This document shows positions 14,067-15,289 of a stretch of DNA of 15,289 nucleotides, piece after piece; the first letter of the stretch is position 1, and the number at the start of each line of letters is the position of its first letter. The DNA is from Nitrospirales bacterium (GTDB lineage: Bacteria > Nitrospirota > Nitrospiria > Nitrospirales > UBA8639). The notes beneath the pieces were generated by a model that saw only the letters and a list, made by a program, of their open reading frames with translations, was not told where the DNA came from and searched no databases. The stretch lies in assembly GCA_029261305.1 (NCBI GenBank), contig JAJDBO010000175.1:1-15289 (forward strand), written 5' to 3'. The position numbers were made by a program, and so were the translations under genes.

Positions 14067-15289
14067 ATGGTGCATTCTGTAGAAATCGAAATCGCTGGTC
14101 GTACATTAAAGCTCGAAACTGGGCATATGGCCAAACAAGCGGATGGATCCATCTTAGCTTCGTATGGTGATACGGTAGTATTAGCGACGGCGGTGGCTTC
14201 ACGGACAATGAAGCCTGACACGGATTTCCTTCCTCTCACGGTCAATTATCAGGAAAAGGCCTATTCCGCCGGAAAGATTCCAGGGGGATTTTTTAAGCGC
14301 GAAGGCGCGCCGTCAGAGAAAGAAACCCTGACGAGTCGGCTCATTGATCGTCCGATTCGTCCGCTTTTTCCGAAAGGGTATTTTTATGAAACCCAGGTTG
14401 TGGTGTCCGTCTTATCCGTTGATCAAACCATGACCTCGGATACTATTGGAATCACCGCAGGTTCTGCAGCGTTGGCGATTTCTGACATTCCTTTCAATGG
14501 TCCGCTCGCTGGCATACGAATTGGCCGGGTTGATGGGGCTCTAGTGGTTAATCCCGACAGAGACACCCTCGCCAATAGTGAGTTGGATTTAGTCGTGGCA
14601 GGGACGGCGGATGCCATCATGATGGTGGAGGCTGGAGCCAATGGATTGTCTGAGGCCGTGATGCTTGAGGCTCTGGAACTTGCACATGGGGAAATCAAAA
14701 AGATTGTCGCGAAAGTGAATGAGCTGAAAGAGATGGTGGGGCGTCAGAAACGAGTTATTGCCGTGGAGTCGGTGGGTGAGGAGTTACGAGCCCAGGTGAA
14801 GGAATTGGCCTCTGCTCCGATTCGTGAAGCCGTGTTCATTCCCAATAAAACTGCACGCCAAGAGCGACTCGATGAGATTTTGCGAGAAGCCATCACAAAA
14901 CTTGGTGGGGACGACCCTGCATGCCATCGCCAAATAAAAGAAGTGTACCATGACTTAGAATATGATGAAGTTCGCGATATGATTTTGGAGAAAAAAGTCC
15001 GTGCCGATGGACGTGGGCCGGCGGATATCCGTCCGATTACAAGCGAGACAGGAATTTTACCCCGAACTCATGGGTCTGCACTCTTTACACGAGGCGAAAC
15101 CCAAGCTCTGGCGGTAGTAACTTTGGGAACTTCCGATGATGAACAGCGTATCGATGCTCTTGAAGGCGAATATTTTCGAACCTTTATGCTCCATTATAAT
15201 TTTCCGCCATTTAGTGTCGGTGAGGCGAGGCCTATGCGATCGCCTGGTCGTCGAGAAATCGGGCATGGAAAACTTGCTTGGCGTGCTCT
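14067..15289 (+). CDS. pnp: Polyribonucleotide nucleotidyltransferase (PNPase), 3' end outside window
   Basis: Phosphorolytic 3'-5' exoribonuclease of mRNA decay and a degradosome partner. The window holds 407 complete codons of about 700. The ATG at 14067 follows an AGGAGAG ribosome binding site at 6-base spacing. The first RNase PH-like domain is recognisable from residue 1 on, with ASYGDTVVLATAV, PLTVNYQEKAYSAGKIPGG and LIDRPIRPLFPKGY. The alpha-helical linker domain follows, and the second (catalytic) RNase PH domain has begun with LPRTHGSALFTRGETQALA and then GEARPMRSPGRREIGHG. The KH and S1 domains must lie beyond the window. The usual FxRREGRPSE reads FKREGAPSE here, a modest variation. 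No frameshift is seen. It ends the conserved rimP-pnp block in this window. Confidence 0.97.
   Translation, partial: MVHSVEIEIAGRTLKLETGHMAKQADGSILASYGDTVVLATAVASRTMKPDTDFLPLTVNYQEKAYSAGKIPGGFFKREGAPSEKETLTSRLIDRPIRPLFPKGYFYETQVVVSVLSVDQTMTSDTIGITAGSAALAISDIPFNGPLAGIRIGRVDGALVVNPDRDTLANSELDLVVAGTADAIMMVEAGANGLSEAVMLEALELAHGEIKKIVAKVNELKEMVGRQKRVIAVESVGEELRAQVKELASAPIREAVFIPNKTARQERLDEILREAITKLGGDDPACHRQIKEVYHDLEYDEVRDMILEKKVRADGRGPADIRPITSETGILPRTHGSALFTRGETQALAVVTLGTSDDEQRIDALEGEYFRTFMLHYNFPPFSVGEARPMRSPGRREIGHGKLAWRA

Noticed and set aside
14067..15289. Suspected frameshift in pnp because it is not listed as a closed frame
   Set aside because: Codon phase was checked from the ATG at 14067 to the conserved motifs at the end of the window and is continuous. 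The gene simply runs off the edge.
1..15289. CRISPR arrays, insertion sequences, toxin-antitoxin pairs, riboswitch aptamers
   Set aside because: No regularly spaced repeats, transposase motifs, paired small genes or recognisable aptamer cores were seen on either strand.

Overview
The window is bacterial chromosomal DNA at roughly 50% G+C by eye, with short intergenic gaps and mostly housekeeping genes. The gene order rimP-nusA-infB-ylxP-rbfA-truB-rpsO-pnp is a classic bacterial translation and transcription operon. The folD-metF-panB block, the MetF subtype, the SWIM protein and the orphan MinD-like ATPase would fit Nitrospirota (a moderate-GC Nitrospira relative) or a nearby deep-branching group. 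That assignment is an impression from protein sequence, not a demonstrated result.

Layout. Bases 1-2529 carry a one-carbon cluster on the + strand: folD (5' end cut by the window), a MetF-type methylenetetrahydrofolate reductase, and panB. All three enzymes make or consume 5,10-methylene-tetrahydrofolate. Bases 2530-2846 are intergenic, with a long imperfect inverted repeat, a good sigma70-type promoter and an intrinsic terminator. purA (2847-4175) and tRNA-Lys(UUU) (4235-4310) follow on the + strand. Bases 4311-7614 are the least ordinary part. They hold a 15-codon minigene with a strong ribosome binding site, a minus-strand secreted thermonuclease-like protein that has lost key active-site residues, a + strand SWIM zinc-finger/coiled-coil protein, a minus-strand MinD/ParA-type ATPase convergent to it, and a 418-base gap ending in a strong intrinsic terminator just upstream of rimP. 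Bases 7615-15289 are the rimP to pnp operon; pnp runs off the window.

How the genes work together. The first block links folate one-carbon flow to methionine and pantothenate/CoA synthesis. purA makes the AMP precursor. The last block encodes 30S maturation (RimP, RbfA), initiation (IF2), transcription elongation/termination (NusA), tRNA pseudouridylation (TruB), ribosomal protein S15 and RNA decay (PNPase).

I see no phage, transposon, CRISPR array, toxin-antitoxin pair or defence island. The best leads are regulatory or concern degenerate proteins: two promoter-then-terminator leaders (upstream of purA and of rimP), a palindrome filling a promoter spacer, and the thermonuclease homologue with histidines in place of the usual metal-binding aspartates. 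None of this shows a new multi-gene system.
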